A DNA stretch of 45,816 bases from an uncultured Actinomycetes bacterium (GTDB lineage Bacteria; Actinomycetota; Actinomycetes; S36-B12). The notes below the pieces were generated by a model. The model had not been told where the DNA came from and made no database searches. It saw only the letters and a list, made by a program, of their open reading frames with translations. Location of the stretch: the NCBI GenBank assembly GCA_913061025.1, contig CAJXUJ010000001.1, positions 1-45,816 of the forward strand, read 5' to 3'. This document shows, in pieces, positions 6,539-14,521 of the stretch (position 1 is its first letter; each line of letters begins with the position of its first letter). The position numbers and the translations under genes are program-made.

Positions 6539-9500
6539 CAGTTCTCCTCCGCGGCTCGGAGACGCGCGAGGTCCGCGCCGTGTTCCTGCAGGGAACGAAC
6601 GCCGGGATCTCCCGCAACGAGAGCGTCGATGCCCTGAACTGCTGCACTGAGACCCTGGACTGTCGTGACGCACGGAACACCCTTGGTGACCGCTGCAGTT
6701 CGGATCTCATAACCGTCGACCCGGGGCCCCACTCCGTACGGGGTGTTCACGATCAGATCGATTTCTCCAGCCATGATGGCGTCGACGGTGGTCGGCGATC
6801 CGTCTTCCCCGCGACCTTCGTGCTGCTTGCGCAGGACCTCAACCTTTACACCGTTGCGACGCAGCACCTCGGCCGTTCCCTGCGTGGCGTAGATCCGAAA
6901 ACCCAGATCGGCCAGGCGCTTGACCGGGAACACCGCCGCCCGCTTGTCGCGATTAGCCAGGGACACGAAGGCAGCACCCGAGGTCGGAAGACCGCCCGAG
7001 AACGCTCCCTGCTGGGACTTCGCGAACGCGACCCCAAAGGAATCGTCGATGCCCATGACCTCACCGGTGGATCGCATTTCCGGCCCTAGTACCGCGTCAA
7101 CGCCGTGGAATCGGCCGAACGGCAACACGGCTTCCTTCACCGCGATCGCGCTTCCCGGGGGTATTGCTCCACCATCACCGCGGCGCGGCAGCAGACCTTC
7201 CTCGCGGAGTTCGGCGATGGATGCGCCGAGCATGATCCGCGCGGCGGCCTTGGCGACGGGAACGCCGGTGGCCTTCGAGACGAACGGCACCGTGCGCGAG
7301 GCTCTCGGGTTGGCCTCGAGTACGTACAAGGTGTCCTGAGCCAACGCGAACTGCACATTCAACAGCCCGCGCACACCAACGCCTTCGGCGATCGCGCGGG
7401 TGGACTCGCGGATCCGATCGATGTCGGCTTCACCGAGGGTCATCGGAGGCAGGGCACACGCGGAATCGCCGGAGTGGATGCCGGCTTCCTCGATGTGCTC
7501 CATGACCCCGGCGAGATACATGTCACGGCCGTCATACAACGCGTCGACATCGATCTCGATGGCGTCGTCGAGGAAGCGGTCAACCAGAACCGGGTGCTCC
7601 CGAGTGACCTCCGTCGAGCGTTCGAGGTAGTCGGCCAACATGGCGTCGTCGTAGACGATTTCCATGCCACGACCACCGAGCACATAACTGGGGCGCACGA
7701 GAACCGGGTATCCCACACGAGCGGCGATTGCCTGGGCTTCGTCGAAACTCTGCGCTGTTCCGTGGTCGGGTGCGGGCAAACCTGCCTCGGCAAGGACCCG
7801 GCCGAATGCTCCGCGCTCCTCGGCAAGGTGGATGGCCGCCGGCGAGGTCCCCACAATCGGAACCCCGGCATCGGCGAGACGTTGCGCGAGTCCCAGCGGA
7901 GTCTGACCGCCCAGTTGCACGATCACACCCGCAACCTTCCCGCGCCGCTGTTCGGCATGCACCACCTCGAGGACGTCCTCGCAGGTGAGCGGTTCGAAGT
8001 ACAGGCGGTCGGAGGTGTCGTAGTCGGTGGACACAGTCTCTGGGTTGCAGTTGACCATGACGGTCTCGTATCCCGCCGCGGACAACTCCAGTGCTGCGTG
8101 CACGCACGAGTAATCGAACTCGATTCCCTGCCCGATGCGGTTGGGTCCAGAGCCCAAGATGATCACCTTGTCACGATCCGACGGCTCGGATTCGTCTTCT
8201 TCGTCGTAGGACGAGTAGTGGTACGGAGTCTTGGCCTCGAACTCCGCCGCGCACGTATCGACGGTCTTGTAGACCGGACGAAGCCCCCACGAATGCCGTA
8301 GTTCTCGAACCTCGTCCTCGGACAGACCGCGGAGCGACCCGATCTGTGCGTCACTGAAGCCGAGCCGCTTGGCGTCTTCCATGAGGTGCCGGTCGAGTGC
8401 ATCGGCACCGGCGAGTGCATCGGCCATCTCGTTGATCTGACAGATCTGATCGAGGAACCACGGATCGATTCCGGTGGCCTCGTAGACGGCGTCGATTCCA
8501 GCACCGGCCCACAGCGCCTTCTGGACCAAGGAAAGCCGACCGTCGTGCGGACGGCGCATGAGATCCAAGAGCTCGGGAACGTCCACATCTTCCGGCGCAT
8601 TACCCGGCCACGAGAAGATCGCCGAAGGTCGCTCCATCGACCGCAGGGCCTTCTGCAGCGCCTCGGGGAAATTGCGGCCGATCGCCATTGCCTCGCCGAC
8701 GCTCTTCATCGTGGTGGTCAGCGTCGAATCCGCCCCCGGGAATTTTTCGAAGGCGAAACGCGGAACCTTGACCACGATGTAATCGAGGGTCGGCTCGAAC
8801 GATGCAGGGGTCTCCTGGGTGATGTCGTTGGGGATCTCATCGAGTGTGTAGCCGATCGCTAGGCGCGCGGCGATCTTGGCGATCGGAAAGCCGGTGGCCT
8901 TCGATGCCAGCGCCGACGAACGCGAGACGCGTGGGTTCATCTCGATGACAATCATCCGGCCGTCGTCGGGGTTGATGGCGAACTGGATATTGCAGCCACC
9001 GGTGTCGACGCCGACAGCTCGGATGATCGCGATACCCACATCGCGCATGTGCTGGTACTCGCGGTCGGTGAGAGTGAGCGACGGAGCGACGGTGATGGAG
9101 TCACCGGTGTGCACACCCATCGGATCGACGTTCTCGATCGAGCACACGACCACGACGTTGTCGTTCTTGTCGCGCATCAACTCGAGTTCGAATTCCTTCC
9201 ACCCGATGATCGACTCTTCGAGCAGAACCTCGGTGGTGGGGCTGGCCTGCAGACCGGCTCCAGCGATGCGCTCGAGATCCTCGGGGTCATATGCGATACC
9301 CGATCCAGCACCACCCATCGTGAACGAGGGCCGCACCACCACGGGGTAGCCGAGATCCTCGGTGGCCGCAAAGCACTCATCGAGGCTGTGGCAGATGACC
9401 GAGCGTGCGCTGGCGCCACCGATCGACTCGACGATCGCGCGGAATTTCTCGCGATTCTCGCCGCGTTCGATCGCATCGACATCGGCACCGATGAGTTCGA

Positions 9501-9837
9501 CTCCGTAGCGCTCGAGCACTCCGGCGTTGTGCATTGCAATGGCGGTGTTCAGCGCCGTTTGCCCACCGAGGGTCGGCAACAGCGCATCGGGGCGTTCCTT
9601 GGCGATGATGCGCTCGACGTATTCGGGCGTGATGGGTTCGACGTACGTTGCATCCGCGAACTCCGGGTCGGTCATGATCGTCGCGGGGTTGGAGTTCACC
9701 AGAATCACGCGCAGGCCCTCGGCTTTGAGAACGCGGCACGCTTGGGTGCCGGAGTAGTCGAACTCGCAGGCCTGTCCGATCACGATCGGGCCAGACCCGA
9801 TCACCATGACCGACTGGATGTCGTCACGACGAGGCAT
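6538..9837 (-). CDS. carB: Carbamoyl-phosphate synthase large subunit
   Basis: Makes carbamoyl phosphate from bicarbonate, ATP and ammonia delivered by CarA, for pyrimidine and arginine synthesis. 1099 aa from the ATG at 9837, which overlaps the carA stop (TGATG); the 53 residues further upstream are an in-frame artefact lying in carA. Two homologous ATP-grasp halves are visible: VMVIGSGPIVIGQACEFDYS near the N-terminus and VIILGSGPNRIGQGIEFDYS in the second half, each followed by ATP-grasp motifs (MNPRVSRSSALASKATG; EANPRASRTVPFVSKATG). The C-terminal MGS-like allosteric domain (from about 960, DKRAAVFPVKRLADLGF) is present. No internal damage seen. Confidence 0.97.
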   Translation of the reverse strand: MPRRDDIQSVMVIGSGPIVIGQACEFDYSGTQACRVLKAEGLRVILVNSNPATIMTDPEFADATYVEPITPEYVERIIAKERPDALLPTLGGQTALNTAIAMHNAGVLERYGVELIGADVDAIERGENREKFRAIVESIGGASARSVICHSLDECFAATEDLGYPVVVRPSFTMGGAGSGIAYDPEDLERIAGAGLQASPTTEVLLEESIIGWKEFELELMRDKNDNVVVVCSIENVDPMGVHTGDSITVAPSLTLTDREYQHMRDVGIAIIRAVGVDTGGCNIQFAINPDDGRMIVIEMNPRVSRSSALASKATGFPIAKIAARLAIGYTLDEIPNDITQETPASFEPTLDYIVVKVPRFAFEKFPGADSTLTTTMKSVGEAMAIGRNFPEALQKALRSMERPSAIFSWPGNAPEDVDVPELLDLMRRPHDGRLSLVQKALWAGAGIDAVYEATGIDPWFLDQICQINEMADALAGADALDRHLMEDAKRLGFSDAQIGSLRGLSEDEVRELRHSWGLRPVYKTVDTCAAEFEAKTPYHYSSYDEEDESEPSDRDKVIILGSGPNRIGQGIEFDYSCVHAALELSAAGYETVMVNCNPETVSTDYDTSDRLYFEPLTCEDVLEVVHAEQRRGKVAGVIVQLGGQTPLGLAQRLADAGVPIVGTSPAAIHLAEERGAFGRVLAEAGLPAPDHGTAQSFDEAQAIAARVGYPVLVRPSYVLGGRGMEIVYDDAMLADYLERSTEVTREHPVLVDRFLDDAIEIDVDALYDGRDMYLAGVMEHIEEAGIHSGDSACALPPMTLGEADIDRIRESTRAIAEGVGVRGLLNVQFALAQDTLYVLEANPRASRTVPFVSKATGVPVAKAAARIMLGASIAELREEGLLPRRGDGGAIPPGSAIAVKEAVLPFGRFHGVDAVLGPEMRSTGEVMGIDDSFGVAFAKSQQGAFSGGLPTSGAAFVSLANRDKRAAVFPVKRLADLGFRIYATQGTAEVLRRNGVKVEVLRKQHEGRGEDGSPTTVDAIMAGEIDLIVNTPYGVGPRVDGYEIRTAAVTKGVPCVTTVQGLSAAVQGIDALVAGDPGVRSLQEHGADLARLRAAEEN

Positions 9838-10985
9838 CAGCGACCACCGTCCTTGCGGTCGTGGATCGCTCGGGCGAAGCGATCGAACAGGTAGGCCGAA
9901 TCGTGTGGACCGGCCGCCGCCTCGGGGTGGTACTGCACGCTGAACGCCGAACCATCGACAAGTTCGAGGCCTTCCACGACGTCGTCGTTCAAGCACACGT
10001 GGGAGACGCGCGCCGGACCGTAGGGAGTGTCGAACTCCTCGCCCAACGGTGCCTGCACCGCAAAACCGTGGTTGTGCGCGGTGACCTCCACCGTGCCCGT
10101 AGTGAGGTCCTTGACGGGCTGGTTGATGCCGCGGTGTCCGAAGCGGAGCTTGTAGGTGCCGAGGCCGAGTGCACGTCCGAAGATCTGATTGCCGAAACAG
10201 ATGCCGAAGACGGGGATCTTGGATTCCAGGGCCGAGGACATCACCTGCACCGCGTGGTCGGCGGTGGATGGATCTCCTGGGCCGTTGGAGAAGAAGACGC
10301 CATCTGGCTTGAGCGCAGCGATCTGTTCCCAGGTGAAAGCCGCGGGAACCACGTGGACCGTCATACCGCGCTCGGCCATTCGGTGCGGGGTCATCGACTT
10401 GATGCCGAGGTCTACCGCCACCACCGTGGCAACCGAATTGCCGATCGCCTCGACGGTGTAAGGCTCGACCGTACTGACATCTGCGGTGAGGTTCGCCCCC
10501 GACATCGACGGACTCGAGCGCACGAGTTCCAGCAGTTCCTCCGGTGACCGCTGTGCAGCAGGCCCGCTGAAGATCCCGACCCGCATGGCACCGGCGTCGC
10601 GCAGGTGGCGGGTCAGCGCGCGCGTGTCGATTCCCGAGATACCAACGACGCCGTAATCGCGGAGTTCGTCGTCGAGACTCCGCCGCGCGCGCCAGTTGGA
10701 CACGATGCGCGATGGTTCGCGAACGACGTATCCGGACACCCAGATCCGTGAGGACTCCGGGTCTTCATCGTTGACGCCGGTATTACCGATGTGCGGCGCG
10801 GTCATGATCACCACTTGGCGGTGATAACTCGGGTCGGTGAGTGTCTCTTGGTAGCCGGTCATGCCGGTGGAGAACACGGCCTCCCCGAAGGTCTCGCCGA
10901 CCGCACCGAACGCTCGACCGTGCATGGTCCGTCCGTCCTCCAAGACCAGGACCGCCGGTTCGGGCATTCCCGACTGACTACTCAC
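9837..10985 (-). CDS. carA: Carbamoyl-phosphate synthase small (glutaminase) subunit
   Basis: Hydrolyses glutamine and channels ammonia to CarB. 382 aa from the GTG at 10985, chosen because AGGGAG lies about 7 nt upstream; an ATG at 10967 (MPEPAVLVLEDG) is the alternative. The N-terminal CPSase domain includes GEAVFSTGMTGYQETLTDPSY. The class I amidotransferase domain has nucleophile Cys in FGICFGNQIFGRAL and catalytic His/Glu in VQYHPEAAAGPHDS. GICFGNQ rather than GICLGHQ is common in Actinobacteria. It overlaps carB and starts a few bases before the upstream PH-protein stop region, so the operon is tightly packed. Confidence 0.95.
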   Translation of the reverse strand: MSSQSGMPEPAVLVLEDGRTMHGRAFGAVGETFGEAVFSTGMTGYQETLTDPSYHRQVVIMTAPHIGNTGVNDEDPESSRIWVSGYVVREPSRIVSNWRARRSLDDELRDYGVVGISGIDTRALTRHLRDAGAMRVGIFSGPAAQRSPEELLELVRSSPSMSGANLTADVSTVEPYTVEAIGNSVATVVAVDLGIKSMTPHRMAERGMTVHVVPAAFTWEQIAALKPDGVFFSNGPGDPSTADHAVQVMSSALESKIPVFGICFGNQIFGRALGLGTYKLRFGHRGINQPVKDLTTGTVEVTAHNHGFAVQAPLGEEFDTPYGPARVSHVCLNDDVVEGLELVDGSAFSVQYHPEAAAGPHDSAYLFDRFARAIHDRKDGGR

Positions 10986-11616
10986 CTGGTTCTCCCTGGG
11001 TATCGGGGCCTGGCTCTGCACGCTCTCCATGCACGAGACCGACGGCCATGAGTCCATCCAACAATGCCCGGTGATCGTCTCCGTCATCCGCCCGGAAACC
11101 GGTATCCACGGACAGGTCTCCCAGGAGCCAGGTCACGATGATGACGCTGTCCTTGCCGCGGACAGTTCCCGCGACCCCGCGGTCAACTCGGACACTCTGG
11201 ATGTCTTCGAGAGGAATGAAGAATGAACGGGCGCCGTGCCGCTCAAGCGCAATTCCCGACGGTGCCACGGCGATGTGGGCGCGGCTGCGAACACCAAGGC
11301 CGTGGGCGGCGATCCGGTCCAACCACTGACCCGCCGTGGATGTCCCAACGTAGAGACCCGGTACGGCGTCGGGCCGTGAATCCAGGTCACCGTCGAGGAC
11401 GATGTCATCCAATGCGAGCGGCTCGCTGACCGCGGACTGGCTGCGAACCCGTCGCTGCCAGCCGCGACGCATTCCCCACAACGCGAGCGCGATCGCGCCG
11501 ACCATGACGGCCACCAGGGCGATGCGCTCGGGCCAGTTGGTGACGCCGGCCTGCTCGGTGAAGTCCTCGGCCAGGATCAGCGGTTCGGTGACAGCGGCGC
11601 TGATGGTGGAGATCAT
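10978..11616 (-). CDS. Conserved membrane-anchored protein of the pyr operon (PH-like domain, Rv1382-type position)
   Basis: 212 aa. One N-terminal transmembrane helix (about 31-49, RIALVAVMVGAIALALWGM), then a basic stop-transfer segment (RRGWQRRVRS) and a soluble domain with beta-rich pattern (SRAHIAVAPSGIALERHGARSFFIPLEDIQSVRVDRG), which resembles bacterial PH-like domains. The same position between pyrC and carA is occupied in Mycobacterium tuberculosis by Rv1382, annotated only as a membrane or export protein. The ATG at 11616 overlaps pyrC (ATGA). Its role is unknown. Conservation of place suggests a link to pyrimidine synthesis or simply operon residence. The PH-like call is a pattern judgement, not a search result. 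Confidence 0.75.
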   Translation of the reverse strand: MISTISAAVTEPLILAEDFTEQAGVTNWPERIALVAVMVGAIALALWGMRRGWQRRVRSQSAVSEPLALDDIVLDGDLDSRPDAVPGLYVGTSTAGQWLDRIAAHGLGVRSRAHIAVAPSGIALERHGARSFFIPLEDIQSVRVDRGVAGTVRGKDSVIIVTWLLGDLSVDTGFRADDGDDHRALLDGLMAVGLVHGERAEPGPDTQGEPGE

Positions 11617-12953
11617 GACGCGACCTCGCCCGAGACAACCTGGCCATCCACAACTGTGGGACGACCGCGGAAGACCACGTGACGTACGGCTCCGGCGAAG
11701 GTCCGATCGAGGTAGGGACTATTCGCACTCTTGGACTCGAACATCGCCGGGGTGACGACCGTGGTCTGGGCGGGGTCCCACACCACGAGGTTCGCAGGAG
11801 CACCGACCTCGATGACCGCGCCCTGATCGGCGACTCGACCGATGCGTGCCGGGGTCACCGACATCCGTTCACAGAGCTGCCTCCAGTCCATCCGTCCCGA
11901 TTCGATGAAGACCTGTGCCGCGATCGGCAGCGCGGTCTCAAGTCCGATCATTCCCATCGCCGCCGCGGCCCACTCGCAGTCCTTGTCCTCGCGGGGATGC
12001 GGTGCGTGATCGGTGGCGATGATGTCGATGGTGCCGTCGATCACGGCCTCGCGAAGCGCCATCACATCCTCTTCGCGCCGAAGCGGCGGGTTGACCTTGT
12101 AGATCGGATCGAAGGACGCCACGAGTTCCTCGGTCAACAGCAGATGGTGCGGGGTGGCCTCCGCGGTCACCCGGATGCCGCGGGCCTTGGCCCATCGCAC
12201 TACCTCTACCGAACCTGCGGTCGAGACGTGGCACACGTGCAGCCGTGAATCGACGTGCTCGGCGAGCAGGACATCGCGGGCGATGATCGCTTCCTCGGCG
12301 ACCGCCGGCCAGCCAGCCAACCCCAACCGACCAGAGAGTTCACCCTCGTTCATCTGGGCACCCTCGGTCAGTCGGGGGTCTTGCGCGTGCTGAGCGACGA
12401 CGCCATCGAAGGCCTTGACGTACTCCAGCGCACGCCGCATGAGCAGCGGGTCGTGAACACACAGGCCGTCGTCGCTGAACACCCGAACCTGCGCGGCACT
12501 CGACGCCATCGCCCCAAGTTCAGCGAGTTGAGCTCCCTGCAGACCCACGGTGACGGCTCCCACCGGACGAACATCGACAAGGTCCGCATCGACACCCCGG
12601 CGCCAGACCTGTTCGACAACGCCGGCGGTATCGGCAACCGGTGCGGTGTTCGCCATCGCGTGCACGCAGGTGAAGCCACCCTTTGCCGCTGCGCGCGATC
12701 CGGTGGCGATGGTTTCGGAGTCCTCGCGTCCGGGCTCGCGGAGATGGGTGTGCAGATCCACCAGACCGGGTAGCAGCACGCACCCCGCAGCATCGAGTTC
12801 GACGTCGAAGACTTTCTGCGATGCAGCTGCGCTCGCCGGCGATCCTGTAGGCGATCCTGCCGGCGATATCCGGGCAATCACGCCGTCTGAGATCTCCACA
12901 TCCTGCGCTGCTTCTCCGTAGGGCTGTACTCCCCTGATGATCATCGATGTCAC
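11613..12953 (-). CDS. pyrC: Dihydroorotase
   Basis: Cyclises carbamoyl-aspartate to dihydroorotate; zinc amidohydrolase. 446 aa from the GTG at 12953, which makes a GTGA overlap with pyrB and has GAGGGAG about 10 nt upstream; an ATG at 12944 is also possible. Metal and catalytic features: LVDLHTHLREPG (first His pair), VHAMANTAPVAD (substrate site, AMANT as in other Actinobacteria), HVCHVST, and the late IIATDHAPH with the catalytic Asp. The sequence SGSPTGSPASAAAS near residue 35 is a low-complexity insert. It overlaps the PH-protein gene downstream by 4 bp. Confidence 0.95.
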   Translation of the reverse strand: MTSMIIRGVQPYGEAAQDVEISDGVIARISPAGSPTGSPASAAASQKVFDVELDAAGCVLLPGLVDLHTHLREPGREDSETIATGSRAAAKGGFTCVHAMANTAPVADTAGVVEQVWRRGVDADLVDVRPVGAVTVGLQGAQLAELGAMASSAAQVRVFSDDGLCVHDPLLMRRALEYVKAFDGVVAQHAQDPRLTEGAQMNEGELSGRLGLAGWPAVAEEAIIARDVLLAEHVDSRLHVCHVSTAGSVEVVRWAKARGIRVTAEATPHHLLLTEELVASFDPIYKVNPPLRREEDVMALREAVIDGTIDIIATDHAPHPREDKDCEWAAAAMGMIGLETALPIAAQVFIESGRMDWRQLCERMSVTPARIGRVADQGAVIEVGAPANLVVWDPAQTTVVTPAMFESKSANSPYLDRTFAGAVRHVVFRGRPTVVDGQVVSGEVAS

Positions 12954-13906
12954 TGCGATCCATCTCCCTCGGAACTCGCCCCACCCAGCAGCAGATACAG
13001 ACACGCCATTCGAACATTCACTCCGTTGGCCACCTGCTCGACCACAACCGCGCGATCAGCGTCGGCGACGTCGGCAGAGATCTCCAGTCCGCGATTCATC
13101 GGCCCCGGATGCATAACGATCGCGTCGGGTGACATCAGCGCCATCCGACGCGCGTCCAGCCCGTACATCCGGGAGTACTCCAGCGTGGATGGGAAGTACG
13201 CGCCAGCCATCCGCTCGGCCTGCACCCGCAGCATCATCACGGCGTCGGCATCGGGCAGGACATCGTCCAGGTGATAACTCACCTTGCACGGCCAGTTCTC
13301 GACGCCCACCGGCAGCAGCGTCGGGGGCGCCACCAGCGTGACATCGGCTCCCAGCGTCTGCAGCAACAGCACATTGGATCGCGCCACCCGACTGTGCAGG
13401 ACATCGCCGACGATCACCACCCGCACTCCAGAGAGGTCACCTTGGCCATCGCGCGTGTGGCGACGAAGCGTGTACGCATCGAGCAGCGCCTGCGTTGGGT
13501 GTTCGTGCGTGCCGTCGCCCGCGTTGAGCACCGCACCATCGATCCACCCGGCCGTGGCGAGACGTTCTGGGGCTCCCGAGGCACCGTGCCGAATGATGAC
13601 GGCGTCGGCCCCCATCGCCTCCAGCGTCAGGGCGGTGTCCTTCAGGCTCTCGCCCTTCGACACCGAGGACCCCTTCGCGGAGAAGGTGATGACATCCGCG
13701 GACAGCCGCTTGGCCGCCAACTCGAAGGACAATCGCGTGCGCGTGGAGTCCTCGAAGAAAAGGTTCACCACCGTCCGTCCGCGCAGGGTCGGCAGTTTCT
13801 TCACCGAACGGTCGGTAACCGCAGCGAGTTCGGACGTGGTGTCCAAGATGAGCAGCGCCTGGTCGCGGGTGAGGTCAGCAGCGGAGAGCAGATGCTTACC
13901 GAGCAT
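12950..13906 (-). CDS. pyrB: Aspartate carbamoyltransferase catalytic subunit
   Basis: Condenses carbamoyl phosphate with aspartate. 318 aa from the ATG at 13906 (MLGKHLLSAADLTRDQ); a GTG at 13918 adds four residues. Carbamoyl-phosphate loop FFEDSTRTRLSFELAAKRL (about residues 50-68), SSVSKGESLKDTALTLEAM, the aspartate-binding DGTHEHPTQALLDAY and the domain-closing HPGPMNRGLEIS are all intact. No pyrI regulatory subunit gene is present; pyrB follows pyrR with an 11-bp overlap, consistent with regulation through PyrR rather than PyrI. Confidence 0.96.
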   Translation of the reverse strand: MLGKHLLSAADLTRDQALLILDTTSELAAVTDRSVKKLPTLRGRTVVNLFFEDSTRTRLSFELAAKRLSADVITFSAKGSSVSKGESLKDTALTLEAMGADAVIIRHGASGAPERLATAGWIDGAVLNAGDGTHEHPTQALLDAYTLRRHTRDGQGDLSGVRVVIVGDVLHSRVARSNVLLLQTLGADVTLVAPPTLLPVGVENWPCKVSYHLDDVLPDADAVMMLRVQAERMAGAYFPSTLEYSRMYGLDARRMALMSPDAIVMHPGPMNRGLEISADVADADRAVVVEQVANGVNVRMACLYLLLGGASSEGDGSQ

Positions 13907-14444
13907 GCTCAGCGTCACTTTCGATCAGAACGGCGTCGTCCCCGTCGGATTCGACGAACCGAACGCGAACCGCCTCATCGGTAGCGGTCGGCAGGTTCTT
14001 GCCGACAAAGTCCGGCCGGATGGGCAACTCGCGGTGGCCTCGATCGACCATCACCGCGAGCCGAACCGCGGCCGGCCTACCGATGTCATTCAAAGCATCG
14101 AGTGCGGACCTAATGGTGCGCCCGGAGTACAGGACGTCGTCGACGAGCACAACCGTTCGGCCATCGATACCGCCGGTGGGAATGTTGGTTGGTTCGAGCG
14201 CGCGCACCTGCCGTAACCGGAGGTCGTCGCGGTACAGCGTGACGTCCAGGGCTCCGCTGGGAACCGCGTGACCCTCGATCTCGGTGATGTCGTGCGCGAT
14301 TCGCTGGGCAAGCCAGACACCACGTGTTGGGATCCCCAGCAGGACGAGATCGTCCACTCCCCGGGATTTTTCAATGATTTCGTGGGCCATGCGTCGAATA
14401 GCGCGACGCATGTCAGACGCGTCGAGGACCTCGCGCGCAGGCAC
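13896..14444 (-). CDS. pyrR: PyrR, pyr mRNA-binding regulator / uracil phosphoribosyltransferase
   Basis: Binds UMP and a hairpin in pyr mRNA to repress the operon; many PyrR proteins also make UMP from uracil and PRPP. 182 aa from the GTG at 14444, chosen because AGGTGAGG lies about 7 nt upstream; a TTG two codons earlier is too close to that site. PRPP loop TVVLVDDVLYSGRT (about residues 96-109), early IPTRGVWLAQRIA, and VMVDRGHRELPIRPDFVGKN are characteristic. It is the first gene of the operon, and its own leader carries the expected RNA target (separate entry). Confidence 0.95.
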   Translation of the reverse strand: MPAREVLDASDMRRAIRRMAHEIIEKSRGVDDLVLLGIPTRGVWLAQRIAHDITEIEGHAVPSGALDVTLYRDDLRLRQVRALEPTNIPTGGIDGRTVVLVDDVLYSGRTIRSALDALNDIGRPAAVRLAVMVDRGHRELPIRPDFVGKNLPTATDEAVRVRFVESDGDDAVLIESDAEHAR

Positions 14445-14451
14445 CAGCAAA

Positions 14452-14488
14452 CCTCACCTTCCCCGCCTCACGGGACGGGCTTAAAGGG
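14452..14488 (-). promoter_or_regulatory. PyrR-binding hairpin in the pyr mRNA leader, overlapping the pyrR ribosome-binding site
   Basis: On the minus strand the loop sequence UCCCGUGAGG (14475-14466) fits the Bacillus PyrR target consensus UCCNGNGAGG exactly. It is held by a perfect 6-bp stem CCCGUC/GGCGGG (14479-14462). A lower stem CCUU/AAGG can also pair, taking in the start of the Shine-Dalgarno AAGGUGAGG. No terminator hairpin with a T-run is seen, so translational repression, as described for mycobacterial pyr, is the likely mechanism. The consensus match is direct; the mechanism is inferred. Confidence 0.8.
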
Positions 14489-14497
14489 ACGTCTCCA

Positions 14498-14503
14498 AAC
14501 CTA
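14498..14503 (-). promoter_or_regulatory. Candidate -10 box (TAGGTT) for the pyrR operon
   Basis: TAGGTT fits the actinobacterial TAnnnT pattern and would start transcription near 14491, giving a leader of about 48 nt that begins just ahead of the PyrR hairpin. No good -35 hexamer is visible at 16-18 nt. It lies between the pyk stop and pyrR, the only free space for an operon promoter. Confidence 0.4.
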
Positions 14504-14521
14504 CCGGACCTGCCAGATTGA

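Noticed and set aside
7105..8301. A 398-codon plus-strand frame opposite carB
   Set aside because: Antisense shadow of an intact carB.
9838..9996. N-terminal extension of carB
   Set aside because: Arg-rich nonsense overlapping carA; the ATG at 9837 overlapping the carA stop fits the family start.
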